DNA from: a virus
Length of the DNA: 25,857 nucleotides
IMG/VR virus record: IMGVR_UViG_3300044742_000117
Span: 1 to 25,857 of that record
Strand: one strand, 5' to 3'
In this document: piece by piece, positions 1 through 6,941 of the stretch
How the letters are laid out: the number at the start of each line of letters is the position of its first letter
Position numbering within the stretch: position 1 is the first letter of the stretch
Program-made: the position numbers and the translations under genes
The notes under the pieces: generated by a model
What the model saw: the letters and a program-made list of their open reading frames with translations, nothing else
Databases searched by the model: none
Told to the model about the DNA's origin: nothing

Positions 1-1675
1 GGATCGCGGCCCACTGCACTATTGTACGACGTGTACCTTCGGAGAGACTACGCCACTTGTCGAGCCAACTACTGACCACATCTCCGATGCGCAGGAAGAT
101 AGGGATCGCTTGCTCACCCATGTAGAGCACGAGCACCTTCAGTTGATTGAGGAACACCTGCCAGCGCACACCGAGTGTCTGTGACATCGCAGCGAACGAA
201 TTACGAAACTCATCGTTATCTGCGACTGTCGCTCCCTGCACCTTGCGATACTCTTGGATGCTCTTTGCAAGCTGAATGAATGCACGACGTGCCTGCACTG
301 TGAACTCACGACCACGACCAGAGCCTCGACCGAACGCAGAGATGATACGGAATGCATCGTTGAGGTTGTGGCCCCTACTCAGTGCGGCCACCTTCTCGAT
401 GATGTTCGGGAACGGGATCAAGTGTCCGCTGAGATCGGCAATCGCGAGTCCTGCCTTGCGCATACCAGCCTGCACGTCAGGGTTGGTGAAGACTTCGATT
501 AGCCTTGCAAGCGCAGGGCCGGTCTTGGTCGCATCAAGTGTCCTCGACACGAGCGCAATGGCACCTGAAATCTCATTGAATGAAAGGCCCGCGCCCTTGG
601 CGGCAGGCACCACAGACGTGAGCACATGATCCAACTGCTGGAAGTTGAGTCGACCGAACCGGACGATGCTGAACATACGGTTGAGAATTTCATGGGTCTT
701 CTCTGTGATTCGTCCGGTCGTTGCGAGCGTGCGATCGAAGTTCTCCAACACTGTGATGCTCGCGTGCGTCGCGGTCTGAAGATCGACACCGCCTGCAACG
801 GCAACCCTGTTGAATTCACGCAACAGCTTGATACCCGAACCAAATCCGACATCGATGGACGAGAAGATATCGTAGGCAGCCTGCGCCATCTCCTGAGACG
901 ATGCCGGAAACTGTCGCATCATCCCGAGGATTTCCTTGCCTAGCCTGTTTGCATTGACCGCAGTCGCAGCGAACGTCTGTCCAGCTTGACGAGTCTGCGT
1001 CGCGGCGAGTGTGACTTCTGTGTTGAACTTGGCGAACGAGTTAGCTGCTATGCCAAGCGAAGCTGTACCGATTGCACCAAACAACTGCATAGTGCGGCCA
1101 ATACCACCCATGGCATGACCGATATTGTCGAGATTCTGGAGTGGCAAGGCACGAATGGCCTTTTCGAAGGCAGCAATCTCACGGCGCGTCATACCGGCCG
1201 ACACACCTAGCTGTGTCAGCTTACGCTTGTTGCCCTCCAATGCACGATCCAACTGCCCGATAGGATTAGCCATCCCACGTATGCGGGAATCGAAACGTTG
1301 CAAAGACGGATCAAGCATGTCGAACCGCTTCTGAGCAGAACCCAGTGCGTTCTCAAGTTGCTTGATTGCCGCAGTACGGGAGACGAAACCCTGTCCGCCC
1401 CCCGCCTGCAATGGCCCTCTACCAGCCTGCACCCGCGCAAGTTGCTCTTCTAGTTGGATTCGATGCTTGAGTAGTTCTAGACCACGACCCTGCCCCATCG
1501 AACTACGGATGCGATCCGACTGCTGCATCTTCTTGAGGTTGAACATCGACTGACGCTGTGCGATAGCCTCAGCCTTGCTCATACCATTCAACTCGCCGGA
1601 GACACGGCGAAGCGTACGAGACGCAAAATCCTGCGCTCGCACCACAACCATCATCTCTCCGACCCTGAGTGGCAT
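1..1675 (-). CDS. Tape measure protein, C-terminally truncated by window edge
   Basis: The reading frame is open from the ATG at 1675 to the window edge, giving 558 codons with no stop. The product should set tail length and line the tail tube lumen. The N-terminal ~190 residues are charged and helical (LELLKHRIQLEEQLARVQ), followed by a region typical of TP901-type tape measure proteins: Gly/Ala-rich GGIGRTMQLFGAIGTASLG, then QTRQAGQTFAATAVNANRLGKEIL, then helices containing QLDHVLTSVVPAAKGAGLSFNEISGA. The start overlaps the stop of the frameshifted chaperone (TAATG), so initiation is probably coupled. GAGGAG sits only 2 nt before the ATG, which also favours coupling over independent initiation. 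An ATG pair about 7 codons downstream is a weaker alternative. Family assignment rests on these motifs, the position after the chaperone and the length. The C-terminal part is not visible. Confidence 0.9.
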   Translation of the reverse strand, partial: MPLRVGEMMVVVRAQDFASRTLRRVSGELNGMSKAEAIAQRQSMFNLKKMQQSDRIRSSMGQGRGLELLKHRIQLEEQLARVQAGRGPLQAGGGQGFVSRTAAIKQLENALGSAQKRFDMLDPSLQRFDSRIRGMANPIGQLDRALEGNKRKLTQLGVSAGMTRREIAAFEKAIRALPLQNLDNIGHAMGGIGRTMQLFGAIGTASLGIAANSFAKFNTEVTLAATQTRQAGQTFAATAVNANRLGKEILGMMRQFPASSQEMAQAAYDIFSSIDVGFGSGIKLLREFNRVAVAGGVDLQTATHASITVLENFDRTLATTGRITEKTHEILNRMFSIVRFGRLNFQQLDHVLTSVVPAAKGAGLSFNEISGAIALVSRTLDATKTGPALARLIEVFTNPDVQAGMRKAGLAIADLSGHLIPFPNIIEKVAALSRGHNLNDAFRIISAFGRGSGRGREFTVQARRAFIQLAKSIQEYRKVQGATVADNDEFRNSFAAMSQTLGVRWQVFLNQLKVLVLYMGEQAIPIFLRIGDVVSSWLDKWRSLSEGTRRTIVQWAAI

Positions 1676-2387
1676 TACTCCTCGACTATCATCTCTTTGA
1701 CGCCTTGGTGTCTCTGCCTATTCTTCTCTCGTGCGTCACGCTTCTTCGCGAGATGATCCTCATAGCGACTGAACGCATCGAGTATCTTCTCCAGCCGTAC
1801 AACCTCTCCCGCATCTTGCTCTAGCAGTCCACCACTCCGTGGCAGAACATGCAGAGCTTTGCAGATAGATGTGTACCGAAGCCAGCGATACGCCTCGTCG
1901 ACTAGGTAGTCACCATAGACTCGTCTGGCAACTCCGTCTCTTCCGAGTAGGAGGGCGAAGGCGACTTCGGCAAAGGGGCGACATCATCCTCATCCATCTG
2001 CGTAAGCTGCGCGATATACCGATTGATCTCTTCACCGATCTTCGGGTCGAGCTTCCATGTCGGCATCGGCTTGCTGAAGTCGATCAACTGCGTCTCTGCA
2101 TCATCGATGAAAAGATTATGCTCGATGACCATGTTGCGAAACTCGTACTCCGTCACCTTGACATTGGCGGATTCGAAATACGCACGTAGAAGTTCCTCAT
2201 CGCTGAGCTTCTTACCGGACTGCGCGGCCTTGACATTGCCTCGCGTCTCTTCCTGATACATCCGGCCAGCGATGTCCTTGCGCAACTCCATCTCGTGGAA
2301 CGACAGAGTGCGCAAGGACACGAATCCACCGGGGCACGTCTCCAGTTCGAAGCGGTGCGCTTCGGGATTGACAGTTGCCTTGGGCAT
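1675..2387 (-). CDS. Tail assembly chaperone, -1 frameshift product (GT-like), about 237 aa
   Basis: Codons 1-139 are shared with the short form. A -1 slip on CCCTTTG (1977-1971) would then join them to 98 further codons ending in TAA at 1677-1675. The -1 frame has TGA stops only a few codons upstream of the slip site and is then open to the tape measure start. It encodes a plausible helical, charged extension (VDEAYRWLRYTSICKAL, then GEVVRLEKILDAFSRYEDHL, then a Lys/Arg-rich end). There is no other gene in the 226 nt between the short chaperone and the tape measure, so this frame explains the gap. Programmed -1 frameshifting here is well known in lambda (G/GT) and many long-tailed phages. 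Its use in this phage is inferred. Confidence 0.78.
1902..2387 (-). CDS. Tail assembly chaperone, short form (G-like)
   Basis: This 161-residue acidic protein lies between the tail tube and tape measure genes, where dsDNA phages encode the chaperone that binds the tape measure during tail assembly. It starts at an ATG preceded by AGGAGA with 5-6 nt spacing. The body contains FVSLRTLSFHEMELRKDIAGRM and a helical middle (SDEELLRAYFESANVKVTEYEF), and it ends in a Pro/Ser-rich tail (PLPKSPSPSYSEE). Identity is inferred from position and from the overlapping frame described for the fused product, because these chaperones diverge strongly in sequence. The short form should be the major product. Confidence 0.82.
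   Translation of the reverse strand: MPKATVNPEAHRFELETCPGGFVSLRTLSFHEMELRKDIAGRMYQEETRGNVKAAQSGKKLSDEELLRAYFESANVKVTEYEFRNMVIEHNLFIDDAETQLIDFSKPMPTWKLDPKIGEEINRYIAQLTQMDEDDVAPLPKSPSPSYSEETELPDESMVTT
1971..1977 (-). promoter_or_regulatory. Slippery heptamer C CCT TTG for -1 frameshifting
   Basis: Read in the chaperone frame, GCC CCT TTG contains X XXY YYZ with X=C, Y=T and Z=G. Tandem slippage gives CCC TTT. The site lies just after the last stop in the -1 frame and before the zero-frame stop at 1904-1902, inside the short window where a shift would work. I found no better heptamer there. Confidence 0.75.
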
Positions 2388-2407
2388 TGCTCTCTCCTGT
2401 GTAAGTG

Positions 2408-3400
2408 TTACGTAATCGCCGCAGGTGACTTGCAGACGATCTGATATGCACTACCACCCACGATACCAACACAGCGTCCGGTGAAGCCCGCCATGATGAG
2501 ATCGCCCATTCCCTCTAGGGCGATATCGTAGGTGTCATAGCTCACACGGTTGCCCTGAAGCTGGACTCCAGACGTCGCGGCAGCAAAGTTTGCACCACCG
2601 TTGACGGACTCCAACTTGATTGCACGCTGTGTGTTGTTGACCATGTTGTCGTAGTCGGTGCGGTTGATGAAGTCAAGCTCCGACTCGATCTCAGCTTCAG
2701 TGATACCGAAGCTGATATAGGATGCGCTCCTGAGTGCGTTGATGCGATTCTGTGCCTCGGGGTTATAGTTTGCACGGAATGTGAATCCGTTGAACCCGAG
2801 ATCAGCGGTCGTGAACGACGGCGTAACTGCGGCTGCTGCGAGATACACGCTGTGAGCAGCGGCTCCGAGTAGATCAGGAGCAACCCAGGTAGGCGTCGGT
2901 GCCGACTGCACAGCCTCAGCCAGACCAAGCACGTTCATCGTGACACGTAGCACCGCGTCATCACCAAGCACGAATTCCCAACCACCCACAACACAGCCTG
3001 TATAACCGAACACGACACCGTTACGTACAACGGTGATCGAGATCGTCTTCGGTGTAGTCACACCTGTAGCTGTCGATGCCGAGCCTGCCGACGAGGGAAT
3101 AAACGTATAGACAAACGGCCCAGCTCCAGACTTCGCAGGAGTATGTCGAGAAGCATAGAGCCAGTACGGAAGGTTGGTCGGATCAACCTCCATCTCGATG
3201 TCGCCCTCGACATGATAGAAGCCCTGCTTCACGTCTGAGACGATAGTCTGCTGACGAATCTGTTCGGAGTAGTACTTCTCCTCCATGTACTTGAGGGATT
3301 CGTTCAGAATCGGAACGAAGATAGTGGGGGCAGCATATGTGCCCATTGTAGTTTCAAAGGCGATGCCGACCTTACCGCCTCCACCGAGTCCCGCAGGCAT
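2408..3400 (-). CDS. Major tail protein (tail tube subunit)
   Basis: This 330-residue protein should polymerise into the tail tube. The N-terminal region (KVGIAFETTMGTYAAPTIFVPI, then QTIVSDVKQGFYHVEGDIEMEVDPTNLPYWLYA) is typical of phage tail tube proteins, which carry an early Gly-rich stretch followed by a GxIexev..tnlp.ll segment. The rest is beta-rich. It begins at an ATG overlapping the upstream stop (TAATG) and is followed by the chaperone after 20 nt, which is the canonical order tube, chaperone, tape measure. No sheath-like gene is next to it, supporting a non-contractile tail. An added Ig-like domain is possible given the length but I cannot show it. Confidence 0.85.
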   Translation of the reverse strand: MPAGLGGGGKVGIAFETTMGTYAAPTIFVPILNESLKYMEEKYYSEQIRQQTIVSDVKQGFYHVEGDIEMEVDPTNLPYWLYASRHTPAKSGAGPFVYTFIPSSAGSASTATGVTTPKTISITVVRNGVVFGYTGCVVGGWEFVLGDDAVLRVTMNVLGLAEAVQSAPTPTWVAPDLLGAAAHSVYLAAAAVTPSFTTADLGFNGFTFRANYNPEAQNRINALRSASYISFGITEAEIESELDFINRTDYDNMVNNTQRAIKLESVNGGANFAAATSGVQLQGNRVSYDTYDIALEGMGDLIMAGFTGRCVGIVGGSAYQIVCKSPAAIT

Positions 3401-3624
3401 TACTCACCCCCATCCTTCTTCTTGAGTTCAGTCGTACCCGTGAGCTTAGCAATCACGCCATGCCCATAGATATCCTTGATCGGAGTACCCCACTTTGCCA
3501 GAAACAGTTCCTCCATTTCTCTTGTGACTTCGACAGTAGTCCCGTTCTTTACAAGAATACCATCGCAGTCGAATTCCGTACCCTTGGGGAAGTCAGGATG
3601 ATCTACTTCCAGCTTGTAAGCCAT
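3400..3624 (-). CDS. Small hypothetical protein of the tail-completion region
   Basis: A 74-residue protein with a strong ribosome binding site (AGGAGG, 4-5 nt before the ATG). It has a beta-rich start (YKLEVDHPDFPKGTEFDCDGILVKNGTTVEV), one short helix (REMEELFLAKWG) and a Lys-rich end (ELKKKDGGE). I do not recognise a family. It lies between the probable tail terminator and the tail tube gene and overlaps the latter by one base, so it is co-translated with tail genes and may be a minor tail-joining or regulatory protein. That role is inferred from position only. Confidence 0.7.
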   Translation of the reverse strand: MAYKLEVDHPDFPKGTEFDCDGILVKNGTTVEVTREMEELFLAKWGTPIKDIYGHGVIAKLTGTTELKKKDGGE

Positions 3625-3632
3625 ACGTCCTC

Positions 3633-4088
3633 CTACGCTGCTTCATACGGAACACGATTCTCGCCAACCCACGTGAGTCGTGTAGTGACGATGGTACGCA
3701 TGTTGCTGTCGATCACACGACCAGAGATGCCAGGAAACTCCCCATCTACCAAGCTGTCGATGATATGTCCTCCAAGCTGTCGGTTGGCATGTAGGAGCTT
3801 CCTGATATCGGTCGCTAGCTGGACATCCTTGCGCGAGCGCACAGCGGAGGACGACGATAGCTCTGCATGGAAGACCCATAGATCGAGATGGAAGTAGACG
3901 ATAAAGACTCCTGTGGCGTGGTATTGACGTCTGACATTGTCAGTCTGTACCAACACCGCAGGATATTGTGGAATGAGATTCTCGTCATTCTCTGCGATAT
4001 AGGCCAGACCGAGCGCAGCCTTGCTGTCATCGAGTAGCTCGATGATGTGGTCAAACGGCTGAAGAATATCGTAGTAGTCCTGCGCCAC
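3633..4088 (-). CDS. Putative tail terminator / tail-completion protein
   Basis: A protein of about 151 residues located after the virion morphogenesis (gp10/G-like) protein and before the tail tube, where the tail terminator (gpU-like) normally lies. It begins AQDYYDILQPFDHIIELLDD and has alternating beta segments (YPAVLVQTDNVRR, TGVFIVYFHLDLWVFHAE), a helix (RKDVQLATDIRKLLH) and a final strand (IVTTRLTWVGENRVPYE), a pattern seen in terminators. I prefer the GTG at 4088: it lies one base after the upstream stop and has AAGG 7 nt before it. The frame extends back to a GTG at 4121, which would add 11 residues and overlap the upstream gene by 32 nt. The product name is inferred from synteny and fold pattern. 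Confidence 0.72.
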   Translation of the reverse strand: MAQDYYDILQPFDHIIELLDDSKAALGLAYIAENDENLIPQYPAVLVQTDNVRRQYHATGVFIVYFHLDLWVFHAELSSSSAVRSRKDVQLATDIRKLLHANRQLGGHIIDSLVDGEFPGISGRVIDSNMRTIVTTRLTWVGENRVPYEAA

Positions 4089-4089
4089 A

Positions 4090-4680
4090 TCAGAGCCTTG
4101 TACGAATAGGCATGGGCGCACTGCGAGGAATAAAGCGACCGAGACCGCCTCTCATTGCATGCCGCCTACCTAGTCGTCCTGTTGCAGTTTCAAATAGATC
4201 GATGGAGCGGTCGAACCAGTCAGCGAAAGTTGCAAAGATTGCGATACTGGCTACGTCACTGAGTCCGAGAAATTCTCGCTTCGGGAGTGGATTGGGTGAT
4301 CCACCTTTCGTCTTGCGATGTGGCTTACCTTCTTGATGGTAGGCTCCGTACTCTGGCAATCCGCTCGTGTCATAAAAGAGCGTGTCACCGTTGACGATAA
4401 CCGCTTCATCGGCAATAGCAGCTTCATACAAGTCCTCCGTCTTGCGCAAGATGCCAGCATTCTCCCCCGCACGATCCAGATAACTTTCAGCCCATGGCTG
4501 CCACGGCGAACCACTTGGATCAGTCTCCGTGATGAATCGCTGACGGACATCTGCTTGCAATTCTTGTCCCGCCAACATGAGCGGTAGTTCTACGTCCCGC
4601 AGGGCGTCGTCAACTAATAGCACAGCTTGTGCCATTTCAACGGGAGCAGGCTCCCATGTATATGTGACTGTGGCGGGCAC
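4090..4680 (-). CDS. Phage virion morphogenesis protein (HK97 gp10 / Mu G-like)
   Basis: A 196-residue protein starting at a GTG that overlaps the previous stop (TAGTG). The segment DVRQRFITETDPSGSPWQPWAESYLDRAGENAGILRKTEDLY is characteristic of the virion morphogenesis family, in which the sequence following DPsGxpWxpl leads to L..tG.L. It is followed by a GAYHQEGKPHRKTKGG-like segment and PKREFLGLSD, matching the Y...Hq.G....iPaRpFLGls end of the family. These proteins act at the head-tail junction or in tail completion. The start is translationally coupled to the upstream connector gene. Confidence 0.87.
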   Translation of the reverse strand: MPATVTYTWEPAPVEMAQAVLLVDDALRDVELPLMLAGQELQADVRQRFITETDPSGSPWQPWAESYLDRAGENAGILRKTEDLYEAAIADEAVIVNGDTLFYDTSGLPEYGAYHQEGKPHRKTKGGSPNPLPKREFLGLSDVASIAIFATFADWFDRSIDLFETATGRLGRRHAMRGGLGRFIPRSAPMPIRTRL

Positions 4681-5114
4681 TAGAACCTACCGCTCATGAG
4701 GAACTTCGGCGGGTCAGTTGTGTCATTCGGTTCGAAGTATGTGTTATCGAATACGGTTGTATCCGGCACACCTTCTACTAGCAAGCTACCTGCAATAATG
4801 TTGTTGAGCAACGCCATTGCTTGATTGTAGAGATTCTGTGCGAACTCGGGATCATCGAGCGACGACTCCGAAAACCGGATACGGTAAATCTCGGCAGCCG
4901 CAAGCATGCCGGTGATCAACTTGATGATGTTGGGTGTGGAGTCGGGATCGATCCACAACGCCATCGTTGCCGAAGGAATTACACCTGCGAGGTAGCCCCT
5001 GACGATGTACTCATTATCTAGATAGATTTGAGTACGATCGTCAGGGATTTCCTCGACCTTCAGCTTGTCGTATGGCAGATGTGCTTGCACATCCCCATCA
5101 GCGACAAACGTCAT
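4680..5114 (-). CDS. Head-tail connector / adaptor protein
   Basis: A 144-residue protein whose architecture matches adaptor proteins of the gp6/gp15/DUF1320 type that dock below the portal: a short N-terminal segment, helix DDRTQIYLDNEYIVRGYLAGVI, then TPNIIKLITGMLAAAEIYRIRF and FAQNLYNQAMALLNNIIAG. The C-terminus is extended and beta-like, ending KFLMSGRF. The start ATG directly follows the stop of the upstream gene (TAGATG). The role is inferred from helix pattern and position between the capsid and virion morphogenesis genes. Confidence 0.78.
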   Translation of the reverse strand: MTFVADGDVQAHLPYDKLKVEEIPDDRTQIYLDNEYIVRGYLAGVIPSATMALWIDPDSTPNIIKLITGMLAAAEIYRIRFSESSLDDPEFAQNLYNQAMALLNNIIAGSLLVEGVPDTTVFDNTYFEPNDTTDPPKFLMSGRF

Positions 5115-5486
5115 CTACGTTCCTTCGGGTAGTTCCTGTGCAGCGTCGGCGGGAGGATTGGCGATGGGATGCTGGAACGACAGTTCAAGCAACATGTCGG
5201 TATCGACTTCGCCACCCTTGGTGATGCGCTGCACTGCCGCCTGTGCGGGCGACACTAGCTCGTTTGCCTCTTCAGGCAGTGGATACGAGCGCACAGATCC
5301 ACCATCGATGAGTGCCTGCCATGCATCGTCATCGATCTTCAACGATGCCTGTGTGACCTTCTCACCGACCGCGATGATGTTGCGCTTCTCGACCACAGTG
5401 GCGACACGACCATCAGGACGCTTGAGTTCCTTCGTGTCGCCGCCGTTGTAGAGAGCACTCCACACGTAGTACGTCTTAGCTGCCAT
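5115..5486 (-). CDS. Hypothetical head-tail region protein
   Basis: About 123 residues. The upstream ATG at 5492 has GGAGAGG directly against it, whereas the ATG at 5486 has the same Shine-Dalgarno sequence 6 nt away, so I take 5486 (MAAKTYYVWS). The middle segment KVTQASLKIDDDAWQALIDGGSVRSYPLPE resembles short phage proteins found beside connectors, in which a G..v....L.....w..Li..GaVr..p.P pattern occurs. The C-terminal third is Pro/Ala/Glu-rich and probably flexible. The function is unknown. It lies between the major capsid and connector genes and abuts the latter. Confidence 0.7.
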   Translation of the reverse strand: MAAKTYYVWSALYNGGDTKELKRPDGRVATVVEKRNIIAVGEKVTQASLKIDDDAWQALIDGGSVRSYPLPEEANELVSPAQAAVQRITKGGEVDTDMLLELSFQHPIANPPADAAQELPEGT

Positions 5487-5501
5487 CTGCATCCTCTCCT
5501 A

Positions 5502-6506
5502 TTACCACGCCGTCGCGCCGAAGGCGTCCTTGATCAGATAGCCTGCACTTGCAAACGTGACCTTGAGATCATACTTCCATGACGAACGAACGAGATCGGA
5601 CTTGCGTCCTTCCTCACGCCAACGATCCGTAGGCCGCGTTGTACCGTCAGGATAAACCTGCGCGAACGTCTTACCGAACGACAGATCATCCTGCTGGAGA
5701 TTCGGGCTGACGTAGCCGAGCCACACGTCCTTGCCCCATGCGCTGACAAGCGACTCAGTTGCTTCCTGAATATCGTTGTCGTTGTACTTGTCGTCACCGA
5801 TTAGCACCATCTCGCCATCGAATCCGGTGAGTGCGCGGAACGCGCCATCATCGGTGAGTGCGAAGTTGGTGAACCGAGCGACCATGTCGGGATGTCCCGC
5901 AAGCCACGGGATACCCTGCGAACCGAGCGCCATCACGTTCGGCGTCACACCAGTGAGAGACTGAATCTTCATGATTGCAGCCCTCACGATGTCGATCGGG
6001 TTAGAGGTTGCACCGGCGTAGTTGTCCCACTGATCCGCTGCAAGCAGCGTGATCGTGTTGCCTACGGGATACGTTGCAGTGTTGCGAAGTAGTGCAGCAA
6101 CAGCGATCTCCTGCTCAAGCAAGAGAGAGTTGTTGATCAGCGCCGTAGCATCGACTTCAGGGTTGATCTGCAAGCTGCCACCGAACACGGCATTTGCAAG
6201 TCCACCCTGTGAGTTCAACTGCTGACGCTCTTCATCTGCAACTGCGGCCTGGAGCGAGTGCTCAACTGTCTTGAACGTATCCTCGCTCCAACGCCCACCG
6301 CGAACCTCGTTCGCAACGGCTCCAGGCTCACGCCTGGAATAGAAACGAACACGCCGCTCGCGGCCATAGACGCGATAGCGACCCGACTGCGTATTGACCG
6401 GAATCTGCGGCATGAGCCGAAGACCGACAAAGGTAGGCGGGTTGTACCCGACCGAGAAATCCGTGAGGATCGGATCGGAATACAGTGTACCGGGATCGTA
6501 CATCAT
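5502..6506 (-). CDS. Major capsid protein, HK97 fold
   Basis: A 334-residue protein that should form the icosahedral shell. It has the usual length for an HK97-fold capsid protein and the expected elements: an N-arm leading to SGRYRVYGRERRVRFYSRREPGA, a spine-helix region rich in E and L (SLLLEQEIAVAALLRN), a P-domain/A-domain sequence with VTPNVMALGSQGIPWLAGHPDMVARF, and a C-terminal strand region ending YLIKDAFGATAW. It starts with a doubled ATG (6506/6503), with GGTGA about 9-10 nt upstream. It follows decoration and protease genes in the canonical order. There is no N-terminal delta domain here, because the scaffold appears to be fused to the protease. Confidence 0.9.
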   Translation of the reverse strand: MMYDPGTLYSDPILTDFSVGYNPPTFVGLRLMPQIPVNTQSGRYRVYGRERRVRFYSRREPGAVANEVRGGRWSEDTFKTVEHSLQAAVADEERQQLNSQGGLANAVFGGSLQINPEVDATALINNSLLLEQEIAVAALLRNTATYPVGNTITLLAADQWDNYAGATSNPIDIVRAAIMKIQSLTGVTPNVMALGSQGIPWLAGHPDMVARFTNFALTDDGAFRALTGFDGEMVLIGDDKYNDNDIQEATESLVSAWGKDVWLGYVSPNLQQDDLSFGKTFAQVYPDGTTRPTDRWREEGRKSDLVRSSWKYDLKVTFASAGYLIKDAFGATAW

Positions 6507-6530
6507 CTCGTTTGCTCACCTACCTTTCTA

Positions 6531-6929
6531 CTACGCCGTGCCCGCAACGTCGCCGTTGAGTGCGAGATGAATGCGAGCATACTTGCCCGCACCGGATGCG
6601 GCTTCGACACAGTGGCCCATGATGCGCTCACCAGCGGCGACAGCCTTGACTCGACCATCCGCTGCGATTGAGACGCGCTGGCCGATAGTGATCGCGGCCG
6701 ACGCCTCCCACAGCGTGTCGCCTTCGACAGCAATCGAAGCGCCCTTACCTTTCGTGATTTCTCCAGCACTAATATCGTGCTGTACGACACCGGCAACCAT
6801 GTCTGTGATTGCCGTCACAACATTGACCGTTTCCGCTGCGGTGAACTTGACTGCACGAAACTTCGTCAGCGCACCAGCGGCGGTATAGCCCTTGTCCTGA
6901 AGGTAGTTCCTAGTAGTGCTAGGCGGCAT
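6531..6929 (-). CDS. Capsid decoration / DUF2190-like protein
   Basis: A 132-residue Gly/Ala/Val-rich protein between the protease and the capsid protein. The pattern GALTKFRAVKFTAAETVNVVTA, then GVVQHDISAGEITKGKGASIAVEGDTLWEASAAITIGQRVSIAADGRVKAVAAGERIMGHCVEAAS-type text, is typical of DUF2190 or lambda D-like head stabilising proteins: small beta barrels with repeated G..v.v. turns and a late 'G...ea...G....v.l' motif. It likely binds trimer vertices of the expanded capsid. A single Cys is present in the GHCVEA segment. Confidence 0.8.
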   Translation of the reverse strand: MPPSTTRNYLQDKGYTAAGALTKFRAVKFTAAETVNVVTAITDMVAGVVQHDISAGEITKGKGASIAVEGDTLWEASAAITIGQRVSIAADGRVKAVAAGERIMGHCVEAASGAGKYARIHLALNGDVAGTA

Positions 6930-6941
6930 TGATCATCCCTC

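Noticed and set aside
1678-1901. Independent small gene between chaperone and tape measure
   Set aside because: No start codon with a ribosome binding site heads this frame. The -1 frameshift from the chaperone explains it better.
5487-5492. Upstream ATG of the 123-residue protein
   Set aside because: GGAGAGG touches this ATG, leaving no spacer, while the next ATG at 5486 has 6 nt.
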